The translations under genes and the position numbers were made by a program. Of a stretch of DNA of 64,000 nucleotides, positions 54,180-63,119 are shown in pieces (within the stretch, counting starts at the first letter, position 1; each line of letters begins with the position of its first letter). The notes under the pieces were generated by a model that was not told the origin of the DNA, made no database searches, and worked only from the letters and a program-made list of their open reading frames with translations. Origin of the DNA: an uncultured Crocinitomix sp. (lineage in GTDB: Bacteria > Bacteroidota > Bacteroidia > Flavobacteriales_D > Crocinitomicaceae); NCBI GenBank assembly GCA_937139035.1, contig CAKZPK010000181.1:1-64000 (forward strand). The letters run 5' to 3'.

Positions 54180-54568
54180 TTTTTATTATTTAGGTGTTTG
54201 TCAACCAATTTATGAAATTTTTTCATTCGGGGTAAACTTCCTATTCCACAATAGGGAAGAGTATATACTTCTTGGCTTGTTTTTTTATAATAAATGATGG
54301 TGCAGTCCGAATAATGCCATTTTCCTTTTTTGATGTTGTTTTTGTATTTTCCAATAGCCACAGGTTCACCATTGTTATCAAACTCAATTGAATATCCACT
54401 AAGGATATCATTTCTAATTTCATAAATTGCTTTTATGGTTGAATCTGGATAGTATTTGTATAATTTAAAATTGGGCGGAATGTCCCCCATTTTAATTTGT
54501 GCAGACCCAATAATTGGACTAATGAAGAAAAGTAAATAGATATAAATTCTGAGGTATTGCATAATCAT
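54176..54568 (-). CDS. Small secreted MORN-like protein
   Basis: A 130-residue exported protein (signal within MIMQYLRIYIYLLFFISPII). The mature part has a MORN/toxin_MORN-like stretch, IKAIYEIRNDILSGYSIEFD followed by GEPVAIGKYKNNIKKGKWHY. It is the first gene of the four-gene minus-strand operon that ends at 52352. It resembles the C-terminal region of the plus-strand protein at 6066-6860 in pattern, but not closely. Confidence 0.6.
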   Translation of the reverse strand: MIMQYLRIYIYLLFFISPIIGSAQIKMGDIPPNFKLYKYYPDSTIKAIYEIRNDILSGYSIEFDNNGEPVAIGKYKNNIKKGKWHYSDCTIIYYKKTSQEVYTLPYCGIGSLPRMKKFHKLVDKHLNNKK

Positions 54569-54714
54569 TTTATTTCGTCTTATTAATTAATACCTATTTG
54601 CAAATAAAGAAACAACTATTATAATTAATAATTAGCAAATTGAATAGGTTTTATAAGATACATAAAACTATAAGTACTCAGCTAGATATTAGGTACAGAA
54701 CTTAAAGTATAATT

Positions 54715-55176
54715 CTAAGGAGTTTGTTCGGCTAAGTTCTTTAATTCGGAAAATGCTTTTTTCGTTTTTTTCACATCAATGCTATAAAATAGCATACCGC
54801 TCAAGTACCAAAAAACGGTTACGACGATTAAAATAAGTGCTGCAAAAAACCATTTATTTTCCGCGTCTGATGTTAAAACACCGGTTCCAACCATTAATAA
54901 CCATATTACAAGTATGATAAATCCACGCTTTGGTACACCTAGTTTAACATGAATGCTTTTATTATCATAAGTTCCTTCTATTGTCGGTTGCCAAAAATTA
55001 CGGTATTTGTTTTTGGGCGAAATTGTAAAACCATCATTATCTAGTTTGCCATGAAATTTAACCCTCGCATGTTCTTCATTGAAATTTTTAGCGGTAAATT
55101 TTTTTAATTGAACTTTGAATTGTTCAAGATCTTGTGGTAAAATTGTATCGTTATGCGAAAACGGAAAAATTTGCAT
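54715..55176 (-). CDS. Unrecognised membrane protein
   Basis: A 153-residue protein with a cytoplasmic-looking N-terminal half (LEQFKVQLKKFTAKNFNEEH, GKLDNDGFTISPKNKYRNFW) and two hydrophobic helices (GFIILVIWLLMVGTGVL and WFFAALILIVVTVFWYLSGM). No family recognised. It follows the DUF2834 gene without any gap (TAA directly before ATG), so the two are coupled. Confidence 0.55.
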   Translation of the reverse strand: MQIFPFSHNDTILPQDLEQFKVQLKKFTAKNFNEEHARVKFHGKLDNDGFTISPKNKYRNFWQPTIEGTYDNKSIHVKLGVPKRGFIILVIWLLMVGTGVLTSDAENKWFFAALILIVVTVFWYLSGMLFYSIDVKKTKKAFSELKNLAEQTP

Positions 55177-55530
55177 TTATAGCTTTTCAATTATTGGTTC
55201 AGATGCATTTTTCAAGTTGTGTTCTCTCAAATATAAAAACAAAGGTAAACCTCCTGCAATTCCAAAGGCAAAAGTATAGACCCAAACCAGAAATATATTT
55301 TTGATTTTGTACTTTTTTGATTCTGTAAATGACCAAACTAAAAAGAGCACAACTATAAATAGTAAATCGGTAATAAATGCCGCCGAGATATTATTAATAA
55401 ACATGGCATTAAAAGTGTCTATTGGATGTGTATAGAGTAAATAGTTTCCTGATTGAATGGATTCTCGAATAACAAAAATATTGGGAAGTATTGTTCCAAT
55501 AATTGCAAGTATTAAATAGGTCTTTTTCAT
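55177..55530 (-). CDS. DUF2834-like small membrane protein
   Basis: A 117-residue protein with three to four helices. FITDLLFIVVLFLVWSFTES, VYTFAFGIAGGLPLFLYLRE fit the DUF2834 family pattern (function unknown), in which a conserved pro-Leu-Phe-Leu-Tyr-Leu-Arg stretch ends the last helix. It is directly joined to the next gene (55176). Confidence 0.6.
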   Translation of the reverse strand: MKKTYLILAIIGTILPNIFVIRESIQSGNYLLYTHPIDTFNAMFINNISAAFITDLLFIVVLFLVWSFTESKKYKIKNIFLVWVYTFAFGIAGGLPLFLYLREHNLKNASEPIIEKL

Positions 55531-55603
55531 AGTTCACCGCTTTTGAAAAGCAAAGTAACAGTGAATATCGTTAGCAGTCAATTGACGATCGTCAAGAAAT
55601 AAA

Positions 55604-56176
55604 CTAGGAAACTATTCTTTTGCGAATTCTGCTCAAAGTTTCTGCTGTAATGCCCAAATATGTGGCAAGTTGATGTTGGGGAATGCGTTGCAAAATTTGA
55701 TCGTTTGATTCAATTAACTTGAGGTAGCGCTCCTCTGCATTAAGGGTAATAAAGTTGGAAATAATTTCTTGACACATGATTAGCTCTTCTTCCATCATTG
55801 TTCTTGCCAAAAAGTCAAAGGCTGGATATAATTGAACAAGTTTATAGGCCACTTCTGCTGTTATAATTGCAATAGTAGAGTCCTCAATTACTTGTAAGTT
55901 ATGTTTGGCCGGAACTTGTTTAGTAAAGCTTTCATAGGAACTTACAAAGTTATTTTCAAAATAAAAAAATGCTGTTTTTTCACCTACTTCACTATTGTAG
56001 AATAATCGCGTACTACCAGAAAGCATGAAATAAAATTCGGTTGAAATATCTCCCTCTCTGAGCAATAATGTGTTTTTGGAAACCTTTTTAACGGGAACAT
56101 TCTCAATTAGGAAATTACGTTCTTCCTGACCTAGTGAAATGTATTGTTCAAAGTATTGAATTAGATCCTCGATCAT
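55604..56176 (-). CDS. Crp/Fnr family transcriptional regulator
   Basis: A 190-residue cyclic-nucleotide-binding-fold regulator. The effector domain (ENVPVKKVSKNTLLLREGDI, STEFYFMLSGSTRLFYNSEV) lacks the FNR cysteines, so no iron-sulfur sensor is expected. The HTH is near the end: HQLATYLGITAETLSRIRKR. Such single-domain Crp-like proteins are common in Bacteroidota and often act on nearby genes. Target unknown; it precedes the DUF2834 gene by 73 bp. Confidence 0.88.
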   Translation of the reverse strand: MIEDLIQYFEQYISLGQEERNFLIENVPVKKVSKNTLLLREGDISTEFYFMLSGSTRLFYNSEVGEKTAFFYFENNFVSSYESFTKQVPAKHNLQVIEDSTIAIITAEVAYKLVQLYPAFDFLARTMMEEELIMCQEIISNFITLNAEERYLKLIESNDQILQRIPQHQLATYLGITAETLSRIRKRIVS

Positions 56177-56198
56177 AATAAAATTGGTATTAAAGCTT

Positions 56199-56564
56199 TT
56201 ACTTCGTTTTTATAATACCGTTACGATATAACTCCAAGGCAGAATTTAAAATTTCCTCAATTGTGTCAATTAGAATATCTTCATTGGCATTTACACGAAA
56301 AATTTTCATTCTTGCTCGGTCGCCAGATTCTAGTTTAGGGTGATTCAAATGTTTACCCTCAACAAATAGAATATAAGGTTCTTGCGTCTTTTTATCCGTC
56401 CACAAATAACAACACATTTTGTTTTTATAACAAAAGCATGGCATCCCATATTTGACAGTTGCAACCATATTTTCATCTTGCGCTAAAATGATATCGCGTA
56501 GTGCAAGTAAACAACTTTTATTGGGTTCTGACTGGTTCAAGTAAAAGTGATCAGGGTCTTTCAT
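56199..56564 (-). CDS. DUF1801-type protein
   Basis: A 121-residue cytoplasmic protein of the DUF1801/YdhG-like (SufE/YjbR-like fold) type: FYLNQSEPNKSCLLALRDII, ATVKYGMPCFCYKNKMCCYL and FVEGKHLNHPKLESGDRARM are family landmarks. Function unknown. It ends 22 bp before the Crp/Fnr-like regulator gene begins and may be co-transcribed with it. Confidence 0.7.
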   Translation of the reverse strand: MKDPDHFYLNQSEPNKSCLLALRDIILAQDENMVATVKYGMPCFCYKNKMCCYLWTDKKTQEPYILFVEGKHLNHPKLESGDRARMKIFRVNANEDILIDTIEEILNSALELYRNGIIKTK

Positions 56565-56599
56565 TTTTGTGAGGATATTAAGTTAATTGTATTGCCTTA

Positions 56600-57253
56600 T
56601 TACCAACGGAATGGACCTTGACCACAGCAACCAATATCTCCATTTGCATAGGCTTTTTCGTATTCAATATCGCGGGTAATAGCTTGTAATACTTCCTCAG
56701 GATTGTCTAATACATAATTAATTGACATGCGCGTGAGACCCTCATTTCCTATGGCAAAGGCATTATAAATTCGGTTCAATTCATACAAATGACAAAACCG
56801 TGTACTCATATCTAAAATCCGCATAATCAATGCGGTATCTTCCATTTTGGATAGGTCAACAGTATCTTTTGCTGCAGCAATCTCTTTAAACGGTCCAGGT
56901 ATAAATAAATATTCATATTTAATTGTGCCATCAATTGACTGAAAAATCACGTTTTTAGACCCATGCCGGATAAAATGGTTCCTGTAAATGGTGGATATTT
57001 GAGTTTTAAATTGAGGTTTCATAATGAATGCTCCTTTTTCATCAATAACACCCCATAAAGAGTCTACTTTGACAGAGGCATATTCACTAATAAAATCTAA
57101 AGCCAATTCGTATTTTGGAGCAATAATGTATTGTCCACTCGTGTCTACATATCCATATTTGCCAACTGTTGAATCTAATTTTGCAACTAAGAATTGACTT
57201 TGTCCCCAACAGAAATTGGAAGCAAAAAGAAATATGACAAATAAGGACTTCAC
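56600..57253 (-). CDS. Secreted WG-repeat protein
   Basis: A 217-residue exported protein (MKSLFVIFLFASNFCWGQ). Residues ~25-85 contain WG-type repeats: KYGYVDTSGQYIIAPKYELA and LWGVIDEKGAFIMKPQFKTQ, seen in many Bacteroidota surface or secreted proteins. The C-terminal part has no assignable domain. It follows the next upstream gene without a gap (stop at 57254, start at 57253). Confidence 0.7.
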   Translation of the reverse strand: MKSLFVIFLFASNFCWGQSQFLVAKLDSTVGKYGYVDTSGQYIIAPKYELALDFISEYASVKVDSLWGVIDEKGAFIMKPQFKTQISTIYRNHFIRHGSKNVIFQSIDGTIKYEYLFIPGPFKEIAAAKDTVDLSKMEDTALIMRILDMSTRFCHLYELNRIYNAFAIGNEGLTRMSINYVLDNPEEVLQAITRDIEYEKAYANGDIGCCGQGPFRW

Positions 57254-57751
57254 TTATATTTTTTGAATTGAAATTACATATTGCGAAGAGGGTAACCAAA
57301 CCATTTCGCTATTAGCGCCTTTTGTCGCTTGCTTGTAGATTTTAGATTGAACCCAATATTTTTTACCGTCAAAAACAAGAATAAACGTGGCTTGGCCTTT
57401 ATTTTTACGCCCACCTTTACCAACACCTGAACTATTATTCATTGAACGACCTCCACCAAACTTATATTTATCCTGCAAAATTCCACGAATAACTTCTGCT
57501 TGGCCATTTTTTAAATCTTGCTCAAGTTTGTATTGTTTAGCCGCAATAACAATAAAGACACCAATTCCAATAGTATAAGCCGCGTATTTTGCAGCATTTG
57601 GCATTTCATCTGACAGAGTAATTATCCAAATTATAAGGGCAGGAATTAGTATTGCAGGAAGCAGCATCCAATGAGCATGACGCATTTTGGTTTTTTCTTC
57701 TTCGGTAATCTGGCGGGTATGTATTGTTGTTTCAGTAGTTTGTTTTGTCAC
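57254..57751 (-). CDS. Unrecognised two-helix membrane protein
   Basis: A 165-residue protein with two hydrophobic helices (MLLPAILIPALIIWIITL and AAKYAAYTIGIGVFIVIAAK) followed by a soluble C-domain of about 90 residues that looks beta-rich (KGQATFILVFDGKKYWVQSK). A methionine at residue 23 (before RHAHW) is a possible alternative start. No family recognised. Coupled to the WG-repeat gene. Confidence 0.55.
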   Translation of the reverse strand: MTKQTTETTIHTRQITEEEKTKMRHAHWMLLPAILIPALIIWIITLSDEMPNAAKYAAYTIGIGVFIVIAAKQYKLEQDLKNGQAEVIRGILQDKYKFGGGRSMNNSSGVGKGGRKNKGQATFILVFDGKKYWVQSKIYKQATKGANSEMVWLPSSQYVISIQKI

Positions 57752-57817
57752 GGTGGTTAATTTATAAGCGAACTAAAGATAAATTAAATTTACTTATCTA
57801 AAAGATTTGCGGAAAGC

Positions 57818-58711
57818 TTAAAATGAAATGCCGCAATTATAAATTAAAAGAGGATCAGTATCAATGATACTTTGTTGATGCGGCCAGTCTTTAGAAATGC
57901 TGTATTTGTATCTTGAAAACCCATACCAAGGACTTAATAAAACAAGGCTAACGGTTGCACTGTCCGCATAAAGTTCAACTTTAGGTTCGGGATTAATATT
58001 AAGAATTTCCTTTTTTTGATCTTGAGAAAATTTATAATAAAAATTATCCTCCAATTCAGTAAGTTCTTTTAATTGTTTTGGAGATGTAATGAGCGATAAT
58101 TCGCTATAGTTAGAATGCCAGAAATTGCAATAATTGGTTCCAATCAAATGAAAAACAATGAATTGGAAATAACCCATTTTAGAAGGGTTGATATGAATTC
58201 CGTCCATTGCATTTATAGCAGATTCGTAATCGATTAGTTCTTTTGATAATCCATAATCATTATTCCTTTCAAAGGTTCCATATAATCTTTTTCGCATCTT
58301 TTTGCTTGCTGCATTACCTTGCTCAAAGCCGAGTAGTAAAACCCGGCCCGCATCTCCAAAATGCCTGTAATGTGATTCTAATGTCCAATTAGAATCAATA
58401 GTTAATTGATCAAAAACGGAAAAGTATGCGTCAAAATTCACATTGCATTGATAGGATTTTTCATTGTAAAGATCTTCTTCTAAATAAATAGAATCCAAAA
58501 TCAATTCTAAACCTTCTATAAATGCATTATAGGTTGTGTCGTTACCATAATTTAATTCATAAGTTTTAGGTTGAGGGGTAACAATTGCAATTTGATTTGA
58601 AGTTACTTCAAAATCAGTTTCATTTTTTTCTTGGCAACTAATGAGTGCAAGAAAACAAAATACAAGGCATTGTTTATTCAAAAGTGTATGGTTTATAATA
58701 AATAAACACAT
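57818..58711 (-). CDS. Putative lipoprotein, unrecognised
   Basis: A 297-residue protein. The N-terminal stretch NKQCLVFCFLALISCQEKNE ends in a lipobox-like Cys, so it is likely a lipoprotein; a TTG start at 58681 would give a more standard lipoprotein signal than the ATG at 58711. The body is mainly helical and acidic (LIDYESAINAMDGIHINPSK, SPKQLKELTELEDNFYYKFS). No family recognised. Confidence 0.55.
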   Translation of the reverse strand: MCLFIINHTLLNKQCLVFCFLALISCQEKNETDFEVTSNQIAIVTPQPKTYELNYGNDTTYNAFIEGLELILDSIYLEEDLYNEKSYQCNVNFDAYFSVFDQLTIDSNWTLESHYRHFGDAGRVLLLGFEQGNAASKKMRKRLYGTFERNNDYGLSKELIDYESAINAMDGIHINPSKMGYFQFIVFHLIGTNYCNFWHSNYSELSLITSPKQLKELTELEDNFYYKFSQDQKKEILNINPEPKVELYADSATVSLVLLSPWYGFSRYKYSISKDWPHQQSIIDTDPLLIYNCGISF

Positions 58712-58810
58712 GAACCTGAATAGTTGTAATCATACTTATTTATTCTATCAAAAACAGACAATAAATATTTGAAAATTGCTGGCAAATAGGTTGCTTGTAG
58801 AAAGGTCAAT

Positions 58811-59383
58811 CTATTGTAAATAGCCAATATAGATTTTCCATAAATGAGTTTGAAAAGCTGCAGTGTTTTTTAAAAGGCCGGCTACTTTTTCATTCCATTG
58901 CGCTTGTACTTCACGGTTTTTAGAATGGTTCGTTTCTTGGTCGTATAAATTTTGCATGGCGTTGTATTGTTTAAACCGCTCGTTAAACAAAGCCGTAACT
59001 TCATCTGCAACTGTAGCAAAAGATTGAAAGCGGTAGTTAGAAATGTCTTTTCTAAACAGTCGTGCATGATACTCCGTAATATCAAAATGGATCTGCTCAT
59101 GTTTTAATAAATGGTCGGACGGGGTTCCTTTTACCCATGATTTACTTTTGATGAATTCTGCAGTAATAACAACTGTTAACGAATCGGAATTCCATGAATT
59201 GGGCGCTCTTAATTGTCCACGTGTTGATGCTTCATGTTCTGAATTTGATTCAACTTGACCAGAAAAATCTTCCCATTCTAAAGCTTTATCTCCCCAGATA
59301 ATAATATCCGGATCATTTTGTCCAAAGGTTATGTTAATGGAGCTAATGCACAAAAGCAAGAAAATAAAAGTGGAACGTTTCAT
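58811..59383 (-). CDS. DUF922-type secreted putative zinc protease
   Basis: A 190-residue exported protein (signal MKRSTFIFLLLCISSINITF). It fits DUF922, predicted secreted Zn-dependent proteases. LLKHEQIHFDITEYHARLFR carries an HExxH-type motif (His95, Glu96, His99) as the metal and catalytic site. The WGDKALEWEDFSGQVESNSE start is also typical. I use the ATG at 59383; the frame is open further up but overlaps the acetyltransferase gene. It follows that gene by 10 bp. Confidence 0.78.
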   Translation of the reverse strand: MKRSTFIFLLLCISSINITFGQNDPDIIIWGDKALEWEDFSGQVESNSEHEASTRGQLRAPNSWNSDSLTVVITAEFIKSKSWVKGTPSDHLLKHEQIHFDITEYHARLFRKDISNYRFQSFATVADEVTALFNERFKQYNAMQNLYDQETNHSKNREVQAQWNEKVAGLLKNTAAFQTHLWKIYIGYLQ

Positions 59384-59393
59384 GGTCTTTAAT

Positions 59394-59924
59394 TTACAAA
59401 TTGTTTTCAATTTTGTACCACGCATAAGGTACTCCATCTCCTTCAAAATCACCAATTTTATATTGTTGCATTCCAGTTTTTTCAAGTACTCTGCAAGATC
59501 CAATATTCTCCTGTTCAGCAAAGGCAATAATTTGATTTAATTGAAGCGATTTAAAGCCATAACTTAAAATAGCAGGTGCAATTTCAGTAGCTAATCCTTT
59601 GTTCCAATATTCGGGTAAAAACCGAAAACCAAGATCTGTTGAATCAATGCTTGGAATGTATTTTAAACCGGCAAAACCAATGATTTTGTTTTCTGGTTTA
59701 TAGATGGCAGCGTATCTGCCATATCCATATTTTTGATAATCCGCTAACCAAACATTTTTAATCAAATCTTTTGCGTCATTAAATGAATTGACCTTGTCAT
59801 CACCAGTATATTGAATAACCTCTTGATTGGAGTTAAATTCATAGACAGCCTCATAATCGGTTGGAATAAATTCCCTCAAAATAAGACGATCTGTTTCAAT
59901 TATTGATTTCATTTCTTCTGCCAT
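59394..59924 (-). CDS. GNAT family N-acetyltransferase
   Basis: A 176-residue acetyltransferase of the RimJ/RimL kind. ETDRLILREFIPTDYEAVYE at the start, GFRFLPEYWNKGLATEIAPA (acetyl-CoA site) and NIGSCRVLEKTGMQQYKIGD are the family marks. Substrate unknown. It starts immediately after the upstream gene (TAA then ATG) and is followed by the DUF922 gene, giving a short operon. Confidence 0.85.
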   Translation of the reverse strand: MAEEMKSIIETDRLILREFIPTDYEAVYEFNSNQEVIQYTGDDKVNSFNDAKDLIKNVWLADYQKYGYGRYAAIYKPENKIIGFAGLKYIPSIDSTDLGFRFLPEYWNKGLATEIAPAILSYGFKSLQLNQIIAFAEQENIGSCRVLEKTGMQQYKIGDFEGDGVPYAWYKIENNL

Positions 59925-60476
59925 TTATTTTAGTTTTTTAGCGTATTTATTAAATAAATTGGCGTAGATGCTATCAACTCTAAAAAATGTTATTGACGTA
60001 AATTTAGATACAACAGGTTTTAAGTCAAATTCTCCCTGTGCATTGAAATAATTAATGCGCACTTTTTTTTGAGTTACTGAATGGATAGGTCCAATTTGAA
60101 AAATATCGTCAGAACCATATAATCGTTTCACTATAATTGGTAGTTTGCGCTTTTTCAATTGTTTGAACATGTCTTCCATTCCACCTAATTTAATAGGGTG
60201 AAAATCGTTAAGTATTGGTTGCAATAAATTTTCTTTGTGCAATATTTTTTGGAAAAACACTTCGTTTTTAGAGCGTTTTATTTCGCAAATATCTGCTTTT
60301 CTAAATACGACATATCCGTCATAATTAAAATCCATTAAATCCAACATCATTACAAATTCGGCATTATGATCTAATACGACACCTTCGAAATGATTAAGGG
60401 CAGTACCGTTGTCATCTGCTAAATAGATTTTAACAAAGTTTTGTTTTTTCTGATGTTTGTTTAAGCTCTTGTTCAT
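59925..60476 (-). CDS. Unrecognised cytoplasmic protein
   Basis: A 183-residue protein without signal or membrane segment. It begins MNKSLNKHQKKQNFVKIYLA, has FEGVVLDHNAEFVMMLDLMD and GYVVFRKADICEIKRSKNEV, a pattern slightly like an Sm-type beta barrel, then a basic helical half. I prefer the ATG at 60476 over a TTG at 60485. It is the first gene of a short run with the GNAT and DUF922 genes. Function unknown. Confidence 0.6.
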   Translation of the reverse strand: MNKSLNKHQKKQNFVKIYLADDNGTALNHFEGVVLDHNAEFVMMLDLMDFNYDGYVVFRKADICEIKRSKNEVFFQKILHKENLLQPILNDFHPIKLGGMEDMFKQLKKRKLPIIVKRLYGSDDIFQIGPIHSVTQKKVRINYFNAQGEFDLKPVVSKFTSITFFRVDSIYANLFNKYAKKLK

Positions 60477-60537
60477 AGTTACCAAGATAAAGAAAGAATT
60501 CAGTCTTCGGTCAAGCGCATTTCATAAAGGGAGAATG

Positions 60538-61989
60538 TTACCCTCTTCGCCCTTTAAAAGACGTACGCTTAATCTCCTGAATGATTTTCGTTTTAGCATC
60601 TTCATGGGTTCTAACTTGGATAAAGCTGCCACCACCTTTGCTAACGATATTGTCCATATGAGTCGTAACATATTCAGAAGTTTTAATTCCTACAACTGAA
60701 AAGATAATCCCGCGTTCATTATAGTTTTTCTCAATGGTTTCTAAATAGGTTTTACTTCCTCTATTAAAGGCTCCATCCGTAATCATTATTACAATATTAT
60801 TGCGTTCTGGTGAATAGATTTTACGGTTCATTCTGTATGCTACCTGAATAGCATCTCCACCGGCGGTCGAGCTACTTGTGCGTAATGCAGCAACACGCTC
60901 ATTAATTTTTTCTTTTTCGTCTCCGCCTAAACCATTAACCACAACAGACACATTGGAAGAGTATTTAATTACAGAAATCAAATCTTCTGCTCTTAAAATA
61001 GTCACCAATTCAGTCATAGATTCTTTTAATAATTCCAATTTGCCAGATGAGTTCATTGAACTGGAAACATCCAAAATAAAGGTGATGTTGTTGGTTTTAA
61101 AATGTGCTTTATCAAATAATGAATCTGGTAATTCAGCCAAGGTTCTATTGTCAATCACTTCTGGTTCTTCCACAATTTCAACCTCCGGAATAGTGTCCAC
61201 AACTACTACTTCTACAACAGGTTCTTCTTCTGGAGGATCTTCATTGAGATCAATGATAATTTCTGGTTCTTCTGTTTCGTCAGGAACTTCGGCAATAATT
61301 TCAGGCGGTTCCTCTTCAACCACTGGTCGCTGTAATTCTATTTCAACATAGTTACGCTGAAAGTTTAAATAGCCTTCGTTGTAATTGGTTTTATAGGTTT
61401 CTTTTTCAGCAGCTAATAGATAATAGCCAAGAGGTATTTCACGGTGAATAATACCGTCTTTATTGGTGTAGTATTCACCAATAAGTGAATTATTTCTTAC
61501 GATATAAACTTTTGAGCGGCGAATAGGTTCGCGTGTTAAAGAATCAATTACTTTAATGGTAATTGCAAACTCTGTTCTGTTACTTGCAGGAGGATTATTA
61601 TTAAAATCAGGACAGGAAGTTAAAGGGTTTCCTGCAACTTCTTTTACATTTCCTGTTAATCGAACAGTAATAGGATCGTCAGAATCACTAAAATAAACAT
61701 CAACGTCATGATTGAATTTCCCTTTTTTACCGTCGTTTATTTTTAATCGAATGGTGATTGAACTATCTGGCAATAAAGTTTTTCCCGAAAAAATATAATA
61801 GACATCTCTAGGTTTGTCTAAAGTCAATAAGAAATGTTTTTTGCCGGTTTTATTGGTGAATTTGATATCCACATAAGTTTGCGCATTCGGATATAAGTCA
61901 CCAAAGTTGTGCACTTTTTTCTCGGCCACAATTTGCCCATTCACCATAAAGGTGGTTATTAAAAGAAGTAGGCTAAGTACAATGCGCAT
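60538..61989 (-). CDS. Exported VWA-domain protein with DUF1573-like N-terminus
   Basis: A 483-residue exported protein (signal MRIVLSLLLLITTFMVNG). Residues ~22-120 look like a DUF1573/immunoglobulin-like domain (HNFGDLYPNAQTYVDIKFTN), followed by a carboxypeptidase-regulatory-like unit with a transthyretin look (EFAITIKVIDSLTREPIRRS), a very acidic Pro/Glu linker, and a von Willebrand A domain with the metal-ion site (FILDVSSSMNSSGKLELLKE, then TDGAFNRGS). It probably mediates protein contacts in the envelope. It ends 62 bp upstream of the gene at 60476. Confidence 0.85.
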   Translation of the reverse strand: MRIVLSLLLLITTFMVNGQIVAEKKVHNFGDLYPNAQTYVDIKFTNKTGKKHFLLTLDKPRDVYYIFSGKTLLPDSSITIRLKINDGKKGKFNHDVDVYFSDSDDPITVRLTGNVKEVAGNPLTSCPDFNNNPPASNRTEFAITIKVIDSLTREPIRRSKVYIVRNNSLIGEYYTNKDGIIHREIPLGYYLLAAEKETYKTNYNEGYLNFQRNYVEIELQRPVVEEEPPEIIAEVPDETEEPEIIIDLNEDPPEEEPVVEVVVVDTIPEVEIVEEPEVIDNRTLAELPDSLFDKAHFKTNNITFILDVSSSMNSSGKLELLKESMTELVTILRAEDLISVIKYSSNVSVVVNGLGGDEKEKINERVAALRTSSSTAGGDAIQVAYRMNRKIYSPERNNIVIMITDGAFNRGSKTYLETIEKNYNERGIIFSVVGIKTSEYVTTHMDNIVSKGGGSFIQVRTHEDAKTKIIQEIKRTSFKGRRG

Positions 61990-62100
61990 GTGTCAAATAT
62001 AGTTCTAATTATACCAAAGGTTACAGAAATTATACCAACTTTAATTCGTAGATTTCTGCTGTTTTAATTCCTGACGGTTTATTATTATTGAAACGGAAAA

Positions 62101-63030
62101 ATGCACAAAAAGATACTATTCATCCTTTTAATTTTATCAAGCAGCTTGTCTAACGGCCAAGAGTTGAGGTATGGTTATACAGTTGGATTGTCATTTTCAT
62201 TTGGATCAGAAACGAATAGGTTGGGTTTACGCACGGCCGCATTTCTCAATTACGATTTTGCTCAAATAAATAGTGCATTAAATATTTACTATAATTTCAA
62301 GTCGCTCGGATTAAAGAAAAAAGCAGTAGAATTTCAGTGGGGTAATGGTTTTCAATTAGGGTTTGGAAATACGGTTATTGACACGAATAACTTTATTGGC
62401 ATAACTGAAAATAATACCTTGCGAAACTATTCGTTTGGTTATACATTTTTACGCTATTGGGACCGTTTGGGGACAAGTCAGTCAACTGGGATTATAAATT
62501 TTAATTTCTGGAAAATGAATGTCATTACTGAAAACGATCTTTTTGGAAATATTATTCATCAGCAAGATCGATATCGAACAGGTGCATTTCGAGTTGAGTT
62601 GAGACATAGGAATACAAAATTTGGACTAAACGCCCTATTGTGGACACACGACTATTCGCATTGTGCGGTTATTGTGAATGAAAAATCGAAAAAATGGGCA
62701 CGTTTTGGTTATTATGAAGATGAAGTAGCTACAACTAGAAATAGTTCTCTTGGCATTTTAAGTGTTGATGTTAAACAATGGTTGCCATACAATCAAATAG
62801 CGGGTTTAAATATTGGGCTGAACAGCGAAAAAGTGCGTAATGCTATGCAAAATGAGTTTATTCATGACCAACCGTTTTTTCCAGAAAAATTTGTGAAACG
62901 TAAACCTTCGCATATCCCAATGTTCACTGTTAATGATGAACAATATTTACATGATGATGAAAAGCCACAAACAATTCGTCCAGCGAAATTCTATTTCAAT
63001 TTCGGTTTAAATAATATGCCATTTTACTAA
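62101..63030 (+). CDS. Secreted toxin-23-like or beta-barrel protein
   Basis: A 309-residue exported protein (signal MHKKILFILLILSSSLSNGQ). The N-terminal half is strand-rich and barrel-like (GYTVGLSFSFGSETNRLGLR, NSALNIYYNF). The C-terminal half follows a pattern that I remember from proteins annotated as polymorphic toxin type 23 in Bacteroidota: RYRTGAFRVELRHRNTKFGL, GLNIGLNSEKVRNAMQNEFI, HDQPFFPEKFVKRKPSH. That toxin label is predicted rather than shown for the family. No immunity gene is apparent. It is divergent from the VWA gene. Assignment is moderate at best. Confidence 0.45.
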   Translation: MHKKILFILLILSSSLSNGQELRYGYTVGLSFSFGSETNRLGLRTAAFLNYDFAQINSALNIYYNFKSLGLKKKAVEFQWGNGFQLGFGNTVIDTNNFIGITENNTLRNYSFGYTFLRYWDRLGTSQSTGIINFNFWKMNVITENDLFGNIIHQQDRYRTGAFRVELRHRNTKFGLNALLWTHDYSHCAVIVNEKSKKWARFGYYEDEVATTRNSSLGILSVDVKQWLPYNQIAGLNIGLNSEKVRNAMQNEFIHDQPFFPEKFVKRKPSHIPMFTVNDEQYLHDDEKPQTIRPAKFYFNFGLNNMPFY

Positions 63031-63119
63031 GAATTTTGACAATGTGCTCGCTTTTTAGCCTCCGAAAAAGCCGCTTCAAAAAAATAACACTAACTTAGAT
63101 TCCCATAAAAATTTGGCGA

